64,000 bases of DNA from Prochilodus magdalenae (GCA_024036415.1 JAMWET010002891.1:343501-407500), one strand, 5' to 3'; positions 13,011-27,702 are shown, numbered from the stretch's first letter. Notes: a model not told the origin generated them from the sequence alone. Program-made: numbers and translations.

Positions 13011-15754
13011 TGCATGTTCAATACTGTCTAGTAAGCAGGACAACATGATCATTCTGCAGCTCCGCAAGTGTCTGGAAATGAAATTAGATATACATATAGG
13101 CCTAAACACACACTCCCGGGCTAGATTCAACACATGAATCAAAACCATGTAAATTCATGGAACAGCATTCTGTAAATGCACTGCTTGTATCAGTCAATCT
13201 CTCTATACAGTGATGTATTTTATACAGTGATGTATTTCTGCTGGAAACACTGTATCAGGAATGGTCTCTGATAAGGTTGCACGATAAATCGTTTCAGCAT
13301 CATCCGGGTGATGTGTGTGTGTGCAACACTCACATCATATGATGTGCAAAGTCAGCTAAGGCAGATTAAATCAAACACATCATGCTACAACCTTGTTGCT
13401 CTTTGGCACAAAGGAAAACTCACACTCTTCTCATTGTCTACGTTATACCTACAAGAGAAATACTTAATTGAGGTCGGCTAGCTAAGCTGGTTAGCCAGAC
13501 AGCTTTTGTGACTGTTGGACAAAGGGTAGAACAAAACAAAGGTGCTCTTTCTTAGATGCCCAGAGTCCAGTTTGATCCAGTTTCGTGCTAACATTATTTC
13601 TTATGGTAAACAACCACATGTTCAACTTTGTCTACTCAGTATTCACCAGCATCATTGTAATGTTTTATCAGACAGGGTTTTCAACAAAATTAGCAAAATT
13701 AGAAAGAGGGAATGGTTAAGAAACTGAAGTGCAGGTTCCATTGTACAATGTAGTAAAATGTAGCATCATTATGCTGGTTATAGTGAACCATGCTGCCCGT
13801 AACAACATAAAACAATAAAAAGGGAATGTTATAGGTTAGGACTCCTTTGGAGTTAGTAGGACAATATTTAGGAAGTTTAGTCTCATATTTGGATGCTCCT
13901 GTAATACTGCATTTTTAATACTGCTTTTACTGTATTTACATGCACACAATCCAATCATAGCTGAATGTATGCATTGATCTACATGATGTATGTTCAAATT
14001 TTCAGGTTAAGCGACTTGATTTTAAAAACACTCACATCTCATTCTGTGTGTTGTGGCAGAAATCCACAGATTTCTACAGCTTCTGTAGATCCGGTGTGTA
14101 CCTGTTTACTCTGCATGTAGACTCATTGAACAGATTGCTGACAAGAGTCAGTCCAGGATCATAAAATGGCAAGTGGCCTTTAAGAAGCATACAGACAATC
14201 CTGATCAGAGACCTTAAATTGATTTGGCTCAAATAATTGATGTGCCAAACACTGGTTTCATTAACAACAGCAGGTCTAGAATGGTAATGCTAAGCCATCT
14301 TTACCTGGGAACTGACACTTTGCTACAGTAGAACAACCAGTATTGTAGTAAACACTGTGACAGAAAAGTGGAAATTTCAGTCACAGTTTTATACCTCGGA
14401 GGAAACTTTTTATATATAAATCATATTTATTTCATTTATTTTAATTACTATTTGTATTATTATTTAATGACTAATTCAGTTGCCCTATTTGTAAAATAAT
14501 GGTTGACATGGTTCGAGGCCAATCACAGTGGTGATAGATGCTTTCTGTGTCAAGCAAAGGAAAAACTCTAATAGCACACCTAATGAGAAATCTTTTATTA
14601 TCAATAGAAAACTGGGAGTGTTGCGGAGGGATGTATAATGTCATACACTCTATTCTGATCACCTGGTAGGTAGTGCTATTTCACTGAAGCTGAAAAGTTG
14701 TGGATTGAACTATGTGGAAAACCATGCTTACAGAACAATGAGACAAACTACGCAAACATCTGCACAACTGAATTTCCTAAAACCATTTCAATATAATGTC
14801 TGATGATGAATCGCTGAAAGATCAGTTAGCCACCTGGTTAGCAATTTTTTACTTGACAGTGTTTACATTTACGAATCAAAACATTAAAGATGTAAAGAAT
14901 ATATTAATTGTTATTAACATTAATAATTAATTTGTCACACCATTCCTTTTGTTTCCAGGGGTGCAACTTTGGTCCAAATGTTTGGAATGCGGGGTGGAAC
15001 AAATGTCAGAAGACTAAAAGCTACATACAGAAACACAGTTTACTCTGTTATAGATTTAGCTTACAGTGAGAATAAAATATATTAGGAGAAATTTTATGGA
15101 ATTATGTAACTCTCAGACGTAGGTAAACCATGAGGCAGGCTGCGTACCTGTTGTATCAGTTATCCTGAGACACCCAACCCCAGTTGTTTAGATTTGTAAC
15201 TTCTAAAGTGTAGGGGACAGTTGTTTTGAAAAGTGTTCTGGATGCTACCAGGTCTGCTCGATGTAACAACAATAGCTAAGATGGACAAATAAATAATGTT
15301 TAAAGTACACACTAGTATAAGATTCTAGTTACACTAATATAATAAGAATTCCAACAGAACTGCATTTTCATTTCATATGAAATAATCTTATTTTGAGACC
15401 TTACCCAACAATTATTTGCTGTATAAGTGGCATAAAATACAATGTTTTTATGCCACACAGTGTTACCTGTATAACCCTTATAGGAACATATCTTTGATCT
15501 TCATAATATAATGCAACTGATATGTAGCTGGTGCATGAAGATTGTAACATTTCCTCTGTAATAGAAGGCCAGAGTTACGTTTCTAGTTTAATGGAGGTGT
15601 AGAGAGCTCAAGTGAAACTAGTGTTCAGAAAGACAAAGAGCAATTAGAAAAATATATATATATGGAACTTAATGTCCTTGTTCCTCTGCTCTGTCGCCAG
15701 CAGCCAGGAAACTTTCGGTCCTAATTATACATTTCTGCCTGTCTGTCTCTCATC

Positions 15755-15757
<3 letters not shown>

Positions 15758-15803
<46 letters not shown>
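15758..15803 (+). repeat. (CT)n microsatellite
   Basis: A pure CT tract followed by unremarkable sequence. Confidence 0.95.
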
Positions 15804-15807
<4 letters not shown>

Positions 15808-18225
15808 TCCATTCTCCTCAAGATCTTCACATAGTTACATTAGCACAGAAAGAGTTTGATCTGCATTTAACATGAATGTGTGGAAGAGAGGGATGATGAA
15901 ATGAAAAAAGAATAAAGAACTGAGTACATGGAATGCAAAAAAATAGAAAATAAGAACTTGGTCATATGGGAAGAAGAGCTTTTGGGGCTCTATGTAACCC
16001 AATGCCATCCTGATGTGCTCATCATATTGACTGCATGGTCCTTCTGTCCTTTCACACCCTCTGGATAATCCTGACACCAGTTTATCCAGAAGAACCAGTG
16101 TTTAGGTTTAGGTGCAGAAATATCAGTGTGAGATCTGTCTCACATTGTTACAATGATGACTCAGTGGACTTTAGCACAAATAACGACGCATTGCGCTAGC
16201 TGAAGCGATAGAAGCAAAGCATTCAGTGTGAGCTGAGCCTTTTGTGTTGTACATTATTATTATTTACTCCTTAAATTATAAGATATGTGGGTGTACAAGT
16301 TGATTTCTCACTCTTAAGACAACATTTATATTGAATCAAGTAAACATACTTTAACCTATTCACTTGCATTAGAAGTTGTAGATGTTTTGATTTCTCCTAG
16401 AAAGTGAATTTTTTAGGCGGGGTGCAGTTTGACAATATATTAGTTTAAAATGGCCATACAGTTGTTACAAGTGTTTCAATTTTTTCCCTACAATACATGT
16501 TACAAAATAGCCATGTGCTTCTGTGACCTGTAAAAAAAACCTACTCGCCTAAGTGTAACTTAGTTAGTATCTTAGCATTAGTAACCTGATCTCTATGTAT
16601 TCTTCATTTTGCCTGTAATTTTAACAGCCACAGAGGACACAAACATAGCCATGGTGATCGTGAAAGAGGTAGCTAGCAACCTGATTTAGCTAGTGATTTA
16701 CCCAGGTGTTTATTTATGTTTTTAACAGGAGAAGTACATCCCCCTGTAGGGGTGTTCAAAATTGTATAAAATTTTGGGAAACATATTTCGGTCTTTAACC
16801 CATTCATGTCTGACAACTAATGTTATATAATAAGAAAAATTCCATAGTTTTTGGTTGGTCCAAAGTAGGCACATTTTACGTGGAATTGTACGTTTTGATT
16901 ACATATTATTTTTATACTTTCATCAATTTTAGGATTTTTTATTGATTTGGTAAAACCAGCTTGTTTTAGTATATATTAGTATATTTGTTGTTTTTATCCT
17001 GTTTATTTATTTATTTTATTTTATTTTAGTTTCAATTAGAACATTTTTTATGTTTTTAAAAATATTGCTTTTTATAAAAGTAATATATTGCTTGTTATGA
17101 AAGTAATTTTTCAACTGCTTGTTTAGATTTAATTATAGTTTCCATTAGCTGTAATAATGCTAGTAACTTGAGAGCAAAATATTAGATTTTCATGAAACCC
17201 AGCTTTTCAAATGTTTAATTTATTTGTTTGAGAATTTAACTTTGGACAAAACCTCAAGATCTTAAAACGATAACTTTACAAGAGAAGAAAAAAATTGAAA
17301 CTGACTTTGAAAAAGTAATTTGTTTTTTAATCTTTAGATTTTGGATTAGATTTTATATTGGAATTCAATTTGGAACTTCTGTATTGGTCCCTTTATTGTG
17401 AAATTGTAGCACGTTGTAAAGGCACGCTGGCTTTTGAACTGAAAAATTCAGTAAGCCAAAAATACAAAATGCCAAAACATGTACAATACTAAGTGAATAA
17501 TAAAATATTTTCAGCAAGCTATTATGTTTTCTTTGGGGGTTTAAGTCTTAATAAAATTCAAAGGAAATTCACACTGTGATCATTAATGAATAATAAGTCT
17601 TAAGATTAGTGAGTGAGTAATAACACTAGTATTCATTTGTATGATAGTCACATCAAGTAAATAGCAATAACTAATAGTTTAGCCACAGACAGGGCAGATC
17701 CTGTGGGTTTGCACAAATGTCTTATTTTCTGTAGCAAATGCAAATGAACAGGAGGGCATATTCTCATGATGTAGTACTAGGAGACTGCGGTCATATTCTG
17801 ACCCAGACACAGGCTCAGTGCTCTGACATTAGGATCTACCTTATTAGAGTCCTGTAGGAACAGCCTTATCTGACCATAACTCCACTCACTACTGACATAA
17901 GAACGGCTATCATTGGACGTGTGCGTGTATGCGGACCTATGTGTGTGCGCTTCTGCCTTGCCTTTGCCTCCCTTTAATTAAAGGCACAGTGCTCTCTTCT
18001 CTCTCTTTCTTTGCATACTCGGCACAGGGGACATTGATACTCATTATTCGCAGAGCCAGAACACTGAGACTGTGTCAAGCCTGCATCCATCACGGCATGC
18101 CCGCATACAGTCAGCACAAAAAAACACCATTCTGCATACTCAGCACATTCACCAATTTGCAATTTTCCAGTGTGAGGAAAGCTGACATGTTTTTTATGGC
18201 TGAAGATCACTTTCAAATGTGCAGA
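15804..18225. other. Gene desert, very AT-rich
   Basis: The most AT-rich stretch of the desert (around 16750-17660), with TTTTATTTATT-type runs. A 100-codon frame at 17929-18231 shows no recognisable domain. No gene is supported. Confidence 0.5.
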
Positions 18226-18229
18226 TCAT

Positions 18230-18400
18230 GAGAGAGGCCCCTCGTTAGCCTCGCACTGCCGGCCACTGCTGTAACGAGCCTCATTAACAGCATCACATTG
18301 CAGAGAGATGGAGTCACCTCTGTTAATGCTTAACAACTAGATGTGTTTTCAGTGGCAGTAATGCTAATGGAGAGGCAAGGTGATACTCACAAGCTCTTAG
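18230..18400. promoter_or_regulatory. Candidate conserved non-coding element
   Basis: Contains repeated (C)GAGCCTCATTAACAGC / GTTAGCCTCGC-like words and three ATTAA/GTTAATG homeodomain-type cores. Enhancer status is inferred. Confidence 0.3.
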
Positions 18401-18744
18401 TGCAAACAGCTTGCTCAGATACAGTGTGTAAGTTGTGTATGTGTAAGGTGTATGTGAGGCTAGGCTATCTACAGCTAGTGTGTGTTGGCCTGGTGTTACC
18501 AGATGAATGTGTGTGATGCTGCATAGCTGTAGCCTGGTGTGTGTTAGCTTTGGGCAGATAAATTATATTATAAAATATGAATCTTTTAAATTAAGTAATT
18601 GTTGATATCTTTTCTTTCTGTCAGGTTCCATGTTAACTATTTATGTATTTGTTTGTTTAACCAGTAATTATAATCTGCTGCGAAGTTATAAAACCCAATG
18701 TGCCTTCCTGAGGTAACAACAACTCTTTCCCACAGAGAACCCTT

Positions 18745-19130
18745 TTCCAACAGCCTGAAACTTTTCTTTATTACAAGGTGATGTCATCAATCTATATTGC
18801 CCATCTACCTACCACCCTCACCCAATGCACAGAGAGCAAAACCGTTAAATCTTGCCACTATAAAATGTTCAGTCTATTGTGCTTCCAACTTCTGGCTCAA
18901 ACTGATATAGCAGAACCAACATTGCTATAAGAATAGCCAAAGAAAAGTGGGGGTAGAATCTGTAGCAGTATGTGACTCTAACTTTTGACCAGTCAGAACA
19001 GAGTAGGCAATCTGACCAATCAGAGCACAGTGAGCTCATCGAGAGGTGGGGCTTAAAGGCACTGGAGCTCTAACAGAGCAATTCAGTTTGAGAGTGAATG
19101 CAGACGTTCAGCAAAAGAAATATTATGTGT
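18745..19130 (+). repeat. Dispersed repeat family A, copy 2
   Basis: Carries the blocks of the 5795-6060 copy: GCCTGAAAC, CTTTATTACAAGGTGATG, GGTGGGGCTTAAAGGCACTG, GAGCTCTAACAGAGC and GAGAGTGAATGCAGAC. It is longer than copy 1. Confidence 0.65.
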
Positions 19131-19561
19131 TTTAAGAAAGTAGCAAAGTTTTGCATCGGTGCTGATGTGCCACTTGGCAGTGTCTGGATTAAAGTTTTAA
19201 ATGCTGACTGTGGAGTATAGTTATTAATTAACATTAATTAGGTAATGTTACAAATTATATATAGGATAAGGCTCTACAACGCACATATGTTTTTTGTAAC
19301 TGAATTTGGAACAGAGGTACTGTACTGCCATTGTTCCACAGAAGGTAATTGTTTGTATAAATGTTTTATTTTTATTTTTTTTATTATTATTATTATTTTA
19401 TTTTTTTTTTTTACTTTTTCTTAAAGTGATGCCCGGTTAGGTGCAGCTATCTCAATGTGAGGGTGTATGTGCAGGTATGTTATGGATTACTGTATGTGAT
19501 GCTCAGTTAAATGTGTGAATAGCCTGGTGTGTGTGATGCTAGGTTAGCAGCAGCTTGCTTG

Positions 19562-19564
<3 letters not shown>

Positions 19565-19628
<64 letters not shown>
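19565..19628 (+). repeat. (GT)n microsatellite
   Basis: Two GT tracts joined by a single TTTGTG interruption. Confidence 0.95.
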
Positions 19629-19810
19629 GCATTGAGTTAAGTGTGTCTGGGCCCATTCGACTCTATTCATTATGTGGCTAAAGCGGCAGCTCTGCTCTCC
19701 TTGGAGCTGGGATGAGTGTTATTAAAGGCAGAGTGTTCTGACACCACTCTAATGAAAAATAGGAGCTTCCTGAAGGTTATGTTGCCAGCCAGCACTGAAA
19801 AGACTGCTTC

Positions 19811-19813
<3 letters not shown>

Positions 19814-19863
<50 letters not shown>
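19814..19863 (+). repeat. (CT)n microsatellite
   Basis: A pure CT tract ending in CCCTCCCTCTTTC. Confidence 0.95.
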
Positions 19864-19867
<4 letters not shown>

Positions 19868-20420
19868 CCTCTTTCTCTCTCATGTTCAGGCCAATGTAAT
19901 TCGCTCCTCCTGATAGATATTTTCTCTTAAAGGTTTTTGTGTGTGTGTGTGCGTGTGAGAGAGAGAAAGAGTGAGAGAGAGTGTATGTGGCCAGTGTGTG
20001 GCAGCCTCATCATAAAGAGACCTTTAGCTTTTTCTGTTTTGATGTTGCTTTTTTCCTGTCTCTGTTGCACAGAGTAGAAGGCACCTTTTGGTACTGTGCA
20101 CAGAGGCTGCAATTGTGTTACAGACACTTCTAGCTATAGACCTACAGTTTTTCTTTACACAACAGACTTAAATGTGTATAAGATTTAATGCTGAGGTATG
20201 GAAATATTAACAACAGAAGGTGTAAAGAAAAAATAGGACAGACAAGGCTACTTTTTTAAGATACAGCATAAAAATAGCTTTTCTGCAAAGTTGGTTACTT
20301 GTTTTTTAAAGTCAAGGCATGAATGTCCAGTTCTTAAAAAGTACTAAAACAACTAATAAAAAGACATTTAAAAAATCTAACTTAAATATCTCATTTACAA
20401 AAAAATCTGCTTTAAATGTG

Positions 20421-20455
20421 TTTACTTTACTTTACTTTACTTTACTTTACTTTAC
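20421..20455 (+). repeat. (TTTAC)7 pentanucleotide repeat
   Basis: Seven perfect TTTAC units. Confidence 0.95.
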
Positions 20456-20809
20456 TTGATGACATGACCGTATTGACCTTTCTTTATTCCATAGTAAAAC
20501 AGGATATGTTGGTTACTGTACCTTTAAAACCGATATATTCGAATGACAAATTCAAATGTGTTCTGATTGGCTGCCCTGTGTCTCATTAAGAAGCAGTCTA
20601 CGCTGAAACACTCCTTATATTGTAAGTAAGTGGGTAAGTGTAAGTGAGCAGGGGTAAAGTGTTGTAGTCTGAACTGGTAGATATATGTATTGAGTTGCCA
20701 ATTCAGGCTGTGCATTCAGAGTGATTTGCAGCTTGATTTCCATATGTGTAAAGTTTGCTTCTCAGTGATATAGTCTCTTTAAAGTCTTCGTCCAAATAGA
20801 GTCATGCAG

Positions 20810-21030
20810 CCCAGATCCAGCCTGCGAGCGAGTTTTCTTTCCTATCTGTTGTTGACTAGAGGAAGAAGAATTCTTCTTTTGAGTCTTGGTTCATCTCAAG
20901 GTTTCTTCCTCTTGCTCTTAGGGAGTGTTCCGTATCGCTGTTGCGCTTTATTTTGTGCATGAACCCGAAATTTTCTGTAAAGCTACATTGTGGAAACCCC
21001 TTATGTAAATACGTATAAATACATTAATCT
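20810..21030 (+). repeat. Teleost dispersed repeat remnant
   Basis: Contains GAGTCTTGGTTCATCTCAAG, then GTTTCTTCCTCTTGCTCTTA, GGGAGTGTTCCGTATCGCTG and CTGTAAAGCTACATTGTGG. These match, from memory, the very common fish repeat whose core is GGTTTCTTCCTC and TAAAGCTGCTTTGTGAC. The copy is diverged. Confidence 0.6.
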
Positions 21031-24003
21031 TAAAATCCCCTCTGGGACCATTCCATTCTCCCAAACCTTATTTTCTGATTTTAAAATTAGAATCTGAAAT
21101 CAGTAAAATGATTGAAAATTGAACACTGTTCTACTAGCAGCATGTATTGAGATGGCTAAGCAAGTATATACAGTACACAATTGTAGAAGAGAGTGTCTTT
21201 TTCCTGGTTTGATGAGAGCAAAGCTTGTTAAAGAGCTTGATGCTTGATCACTGTGTTTGTCTATGATATTAACTGGTTTGCTGTAGATCAGACAGGCTGG
21301 ATAGCAGGATAATGTCAGATTGTGCTGCATTCTGTAATAATTGTCAGCAGTTTTCATGTTTATCACTACAAAGCACATCATTTTCCCACACTAGCAAATC
21401 TATGGGATTTGTTATGTTACCCTTATTGTAGTATACATTCACTGTACATCTGGGCTTTAATGGCAACTCTTCCTTATTCTCTGAATCCCTTCAGTAAAGC
21501 CTAGTGCAGACTCATGCAATTTTCTTCTTTTCGAATGATGCACACAAACTGCTTGAGTGCTAATATCACCACCTTGTGGAGAATATCCAATGGTTTAGAC
21601 CTGAAGAGTGCTTTTCTGTACATGATTGTAGCCTGTGGCCTAACTTTTTAATGAGACTTGCTTTAAAACAATGTCCGTTATAAGATTCTTTAAGGAACCA
21701 AAAGTGTTTTATTACATTGTTTCATGTCTTTTTTTTAAATCTTCATTTCAAGAGTATATACATATTTGTAAATGTAGGTGTCTTAATATGTGATAAACTT
21801 TGAAAAGCAGCTTTAGAAAGCATTTCAAACAAATAAAGAAAGCGGGAGAGAGAGAGAAACTAAGTACTTTTCTGCAGTACTCAGCAGTTGGATGATACAT
21901 ATGGCTTTTTTGAGAAGTAGAAGGTCACGGTTTGGGTGCCCTCAAATTCCCACACTGACAATCCAACTCTCTGCCCATAAAACTGCATACACACACTTAC
22001 ACACACACTCTTACCCTGCAGACCCCTGGTCATCCACAGAAGAGCCTCTTGGGAGGCCTTGTCATTCTCACATACAGGCAGATTACTGTTTTACAGTCAG
22101 TGTCTGCTTCTCTCTCCGTCTCTGTCTGTGATCTCTGTCTGTGTAGTCTGTGTTAATGTGTCATTAAGAGGATAAACCTGTGAGGAGCACAGGCACGCTA
22201 AGCCGTGGCGTAATATAACACAGACAGCTTAACATAGACTACTTTATTTCCATTGACATATAAATACACATCTATTACAATATACATCTATTATACATTA
22301 TTATGTATACTAGTGTACTATAAAAAATTTTTTTAAATGATGGGCAGTTATTTTCTGATGCAGAACAATAATAAATTGTACACCAGAATTTATAAACTAG
22401 CAGCATCTCTAGTTCAAACTGAACTAAAGGTAAAACAGTTCCTATGATTAGTTTGTAACACTTGGAAATAAACACAAACATTAAATAAGGGCTGCTAACA
22501 GGAATTCGTCCCATTTGCTGTTATTAAACAGGGACTTGGTTAGAACTAATGCAACACATTCGCCTCAATCATTAGAGGGGCATGACTCAAATAATCTCTA
22601 CATGGCAAAAGGTTTAATGAGTTACAATATAAGATTAGGACATATACAAAATTGTTCAAAAGCCAAAGGCCTATCATTTATTTATTTGATTTCTAATCAT
22701 AACATGAATAAATATAAACGAATAAAGTGAAGTTTCCTAATTTGAAGCATCAGAAAAGACGTATTTCACAATAATGACAAAGAAATCTCAACAACTATGT
22801 AAAATACCTGTTTTTTGGTATTCAGTGTGTCTACACTTAGTCTTTAAAACGCTTCTATTTTTTAGAGAGGTCTGCTTTTAGTTTTTCCATAATATCTGCT
22901 CTCTATGAGTAGTCTGTCCGATGTTCAGTTTTAGAAGTTGCTTGCATCTTCTTGTTTTTACAATTCAAATAATCCCAAACATATTAAATTACGTGGAGGT
23001 CCCTGAGCTGATCTCTAGGGTGGCTTTGTTTGATTTATCTCCATGTCTCCTTTCCTCAATAAGGGTTTCTTTACAGCTTCATGTCCTTTCAAACCCACAG
23101 CCATGAGTTGCCGTCTCACAGTTGAGGGGCTTAAACACCATTTTTTTTTTCACAATTTTGGAAACTAAATTTTTTTCCCAACCTTCTTGACTTTCCTGTC
23201 TTATGCAAGTTATAATATATCTGTTCTCCTCAGAAAAATAACAACTTGCACTTAATGGCTGGTTTGACTGGAAATTAAAAAATTAAGAGAGGCCTTGATG
23301 GGAACGAGCTTTTCAAGACTACAGGTTGTTGCATTTATGTTTCATTTTGTCCATGTTGGCTTTTCTAAGTTCACATATGCTTGGTCCCACAGAACAGTAT
23401 TAAAAGATAACACTGAATAAATCTTGGCCTGAACTCATTGCACGATATCCCCACGAATAAAATAAATTACACAACACAGTAATGTCATTAAACTGAAAGA
23501 CAAAACAATATATATTTATATATCCTTATGTATTCCACGTGGAATTCAGTGCATGTTTTAGACTCTGCAGGTGAAGCCCTTTTAGCTCATCTGTTGCTGG
23601 TGTTGTGTCCTTCTCAGGGTGAATGACACCTACTGCTGGTATCCTGAGTATAATGTCCTGCTTGTGTCCTTGTCTCATTTTGGAAGGTGCAATGTACTAA
23701 TGTTATTATCAGATAAACAGACAGTCACTAAAGCAACTAAACAACAGACACTAAAGCCTTCGCTAGTATATGGGATTTCATTATTTACCTTGGATGACCA
23801 TCAAGCAGCAAGAAGAGGATGTATATGATGAGTGTGTTGAAAGCTCAGGATCTCAGTGGGGTACTAAGCTGCGTTTATGATACAGCACTTCCCTAATGAT
23901 GGAATTAATGTTAGTGTTAAACACCAAAACTTTGTTTCCCTCACTGCAGCATTACATAGTGAAGGGTATGCTAAGCACATGCTTAAATTTTCCCTAGACG
24001 TGG

Positions 24004-24006
<3 letters not shown>

Positions 24007-24087
<81 letters not shown>
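24007..24087 (+). repeat. (GT)n microsatellite, about 40 units
   Basis: The longest uninterrupted GT tract here. Val-Cys and Thr-His frames on the two strands are artefacts of it. Confidence 0.97.
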
Positions 24088-24090
<3 letters not shown>

Positions 24091-26990
24091 GCACCTGAAA
24101 AGCAGTGAACAACATGTCACAGTCACTTCCTGTGGCATGCATGCCTGTTTGTGTGTGTTTGTATGCGTGTGCACCCTCTTTTCTGTGTGGATTGTTAGGG
24201 TTGTTTTTGAAGCACAGACTCCACTTGTCAGATTATGCCACATTTCCATTTGACTTTCATAAGCTGTTTGCGGCTCACAGATTGCACAGTGAGCTCTTCT
24301 CTTGTGCCCGGCCCGTTACATATGTAGCTTCTCTAAAACGAGAACGCTGTCCTGCTTAGAGCAATAATTCTAAATCCAATCCCACAAGGCGGCATTACAC
24401 TCTTTTCCCCTTTTTTGAAGAAATGTAGGAATGAATTGAGAACATGTACAGATCCACAGCTACATAGTATGGTAATACTCAGTCTGCTCCTGTTCTGCAC
24501 ATGCATACGCATGCCGCTTCATATACCTCATGCATCTTAACAACTTCAATCATAGCTTTTATGTGTTGTGTTTTACACAAAGCTCTTTATTAGTGTGTCT
24601 AATGAGTACGGTGCTGTTGCTGTGTGTGACTAGGTGTGTGCATGTATGATTGTGTGTTGGGGCATATGAGTGTGTTCAAGTGTATGTTTGTTAGTTGTTT
24701 ATTTTCAGAACCAATCTAGAAAAATATAATTGTGACCTGCAATATGAGGACCAATATATGTTCCCAGCTGGATGTTTCATTTCTTTCTTACCATTTTTTT
24801 CTTACTTTGTTTAAGGCTGCTTTATATGTCTTTATTACAGCTCCTTTACTATTAGAAAAGGAGATTTCAGCATTCAAATGAAGTGTTATTTTTATCTTAG
24901 AAGTAGCATTTTCAGCTTATCACTATACAAGTAATTCCACTCATTAATGCACATTTAAAATGTTCAGTACAGTGTTCTAGACACATTTTCTAGTTTTTCT
25001 GCCTGCTTGCTTTTAAGGTAATCATGATGGCTACACATGCTTTCAGATCCATCACAGTGAGTGGTCTTCTAACAGTGGAAAGATGGACAAAAACACTTGT
25101 GGATTTCTTCAGATTTCAGGAAAAAGTGGAGGTTGATTGTGTTTATCTCCTGAAGATGCTTAAAGCTTTAATTACTGTTTATCTGATGGGGACAGTTTTC
25201 AACTCCTTTTTTTCAGTTTCCTTTGACTCCTTCCTCTTCCTTATCCAAGTGAAGTATCTTATATCTAATCTTCCCAAAAATATCTCCTTTAGCTATTGAT
25301 TGTTTAGATGTTGTAGATGGTATATTGTAGACAGGTTAGCTGCCTTTCAAGCTAGTGTAAATGCTAGTGTGGAAACTGTATTTGTTAGGAGGACACAGCT
25401 GGACCTTGTTGGTTTAAGATTAGATGAATAGAAGAGTTACAGAGGCATTAGGATGCATGTATGCTAGTAAAGAGTGCTTTATGCTAGTAAACTGTAGTTT
25501 TCTGTTACAAGTGAAAACTTTTGTTTTCTGGATTTTTCTAGAAAACAAAAAAGAATAACTTGCATTCTAAACTCTATTTTGTTAAATTGTGTTAAGTTTT
25601 GATTGTAAATTAAATAAATGAGAATGTTTGACTCTGACTTTGACATAGCACTGCAGACATATTGTATGTAGTACACACATACGTATGACCCTTACGTTGT
25701 TTAAAAACAAGCGTATGTGTGTTTGTGTTTCCAGCAGGCTCCAGGGTGTAGGGTCCAGATTCTGCTCCCCATGGGGAGGCCAGGGCAGTGAGAGAGGGAG
25801 AGAGGGATGAAAGCAAACGCATGGGAAAAAACCCTGCGTGAGTCCTGTTCAAAGGCACACAGCACTCCTCACTGGATTAACATTTATTGAGCGTCTAAGC
25901 TGGCTTTTCTCGCTCCAGGACAAAGATACAAACTTAATTGCTGTGACTGTTCCACCAACTGATCACCAGTGTGCCCACCAAAGCTCAGCTAATAGACACT
26001 CCATTATGGATTAGAAAGTCTCTATTACCAAACAAATTAAGCATGCTCTGATCTTAACCTATAGGTCGAACGGCATTACAGCAAAGTTTAAGCTGTTAGA
26101 TGGCTGAGAAACGTATTACGGGCTGGCGCTGAGGTTGCAGTTTGGTATTGATTTTACGATAGCCTGATATGATGATTTATGGAGTGCTGGTGTCAGTATA
26201 ACAAGCTGAAGGACACACAATATCATCTTCAACATCATTAAAATTCAGACGCCTCTCCGACCCACTCATCAACCGCTGCTCACTAGCAGAGAATTTTGCA
26301 GGGAGAAAGATACACACACATACACTCACACACACACACACATTTACACACATCAAAGTAGCTTAAATTCCTGCTATATATACTTTATTCACATCCATAT
26401 TCAGAAATATATGATGTGTACACATAGGCACACGTGCAGAAAACATCATAAACCCTCTTTGATGATGCTGGTTACCTTATTCCTGTCATCAATATGAGAT
26501 TTTATAAAAATAACTTACCTTTTTTTAATGTAGCACTTTTTATAACAGCATGTCTTGCCACTTATGTTGTGTTTGTTTAGCCTGCTAGTTTTGATGTGAA
26601 TGGAGTAGCTGCTTAAAGGGTCGCACCACTGAAAGCAGCTGTGAGGGTAGAGTAGTTTCAGACTGGAGGTCTGTAGAGCTGGCTGGGGCAGAATCTGTGG
26701 TACACTAGAGCCCCCTGTAGGCACCGAGAGGTTTTGCAAAAGTCACAGTACATCATGTTGCCGGACTGCTTCAAGGAAAAGCTCAGTACAGTTGCAGACA
26801 GCCTGAAAGCTGTGCACAATGCAAATATTTATTTATAAACCATTTAAAAACGGTATAGAAATCACCTACACATGGCGCCCAATATGTTTAACGTGACAAC
26901 TACCACTTTGATGCCACCATCTGCATTTACAGTATGTTTACAGAAGCAGGTTCACTTCATTTGCCGTCATGTGGAATTCTGTATATATAA
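24088..26990. other. Gene desert
   Basis: No gene. A CA-rich patch lies at 26310-26352. A 91-codon frame at 25024-25299 has no recognisable domain. Confidence 0.5.

Positions 26991-26994
<4 letters not shown>

Positions 26995-27050
<56 letters not shown>
26995..27050 (+). repeat. (GT)n microsatellite
   Basis: A pure GT tract preceded by ATATAAATA. Confidence 0.95.
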
Positions 27051-27051
<1 letters not shown>

Positions 27052-27563
27052 CAAAAAACATTTTGTTGTCTTGTTGTGATAAGAACATGGCAGAGTATGG
27101 ATGAGATTCATTTAATTGGCTTATTTGCATTAATTTTTTTTCTTGCATTAAATGTGAACCATCCTTGGTATTAAGCAACAGCCAATACTATCAGTATAGG
27201 TGTCAAAAGTATAACAAAAATTAATAAACGCAAATTCTCAAGTCGTAAGAAATGGCCCCTGTTCCTTTAAAGTGTCTGTTTAAAGTGTCTGGCATGCAAA
27301 TGAATAACGTGATGACTCTCTCTCTAATGACTTAACTAGCTATTAATTTACTGTCATGTCATCATTATTAATCACATAACTACTACTACACACACACACA
27401 AACCATCACTTCCAAGGATAAAATCTGAACGGAAGAGCAGTTTTAGAGACGAGATCAGGAACAATTTTGCCTTTAAAATATTTAAGTTTTAATGGGTTTG
27501 CTTTTCTATATTATCTCCTCCCTTGTTGTATCTGGTTATTAATAGCGAATTTATAGCAAATCT

Positions 27564-27586
27564 CGTTCTCTCTCTTTTTCTCTCTT

Positions 27587-27629
<43 letters not shown>

Positions 27630-27654
27630 TTCTCTCTCTCTCTCTCTCTCTCTG

Positions 27655-27702
<48 letters not shown>
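27564..27702 (+). repeat. (CT)n array with periodic GTCTCTTTCTC interruptions
   Basis: CT tract with two regularly placed TGTCTCTTTCTC interruptions (near 27623 and 27653), suggesting expansion by duplication of a longer unit. Confidence 0.93.

Larger units (their letters stand above)
9410..15755. other. Gene desert, AT-rich
   Basis: No gene is visible. It holds a family B repeat copy (11279-11610), two candidate conserved blocks (12480-12680 and 12790-13010), and a local tandem duplication of a 17-bp unit near 13204-13238. The rest is featureless. Confidence 0.55.
19920..24005. other. Gene desert
   Basis: Holds a GT/GA-rich patch (19936-19983), the (TTTAC)n array, a fish dispersed repeat (20810-21030) and otherwise AT-rich DNA without gene signals. 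Confidence 0.55.

Noticed and set aside
23864..24253. Val-Cys and Thr-His repeat frames on both strands
   Set aside because: They are translations of the (GT)n microsatellite.
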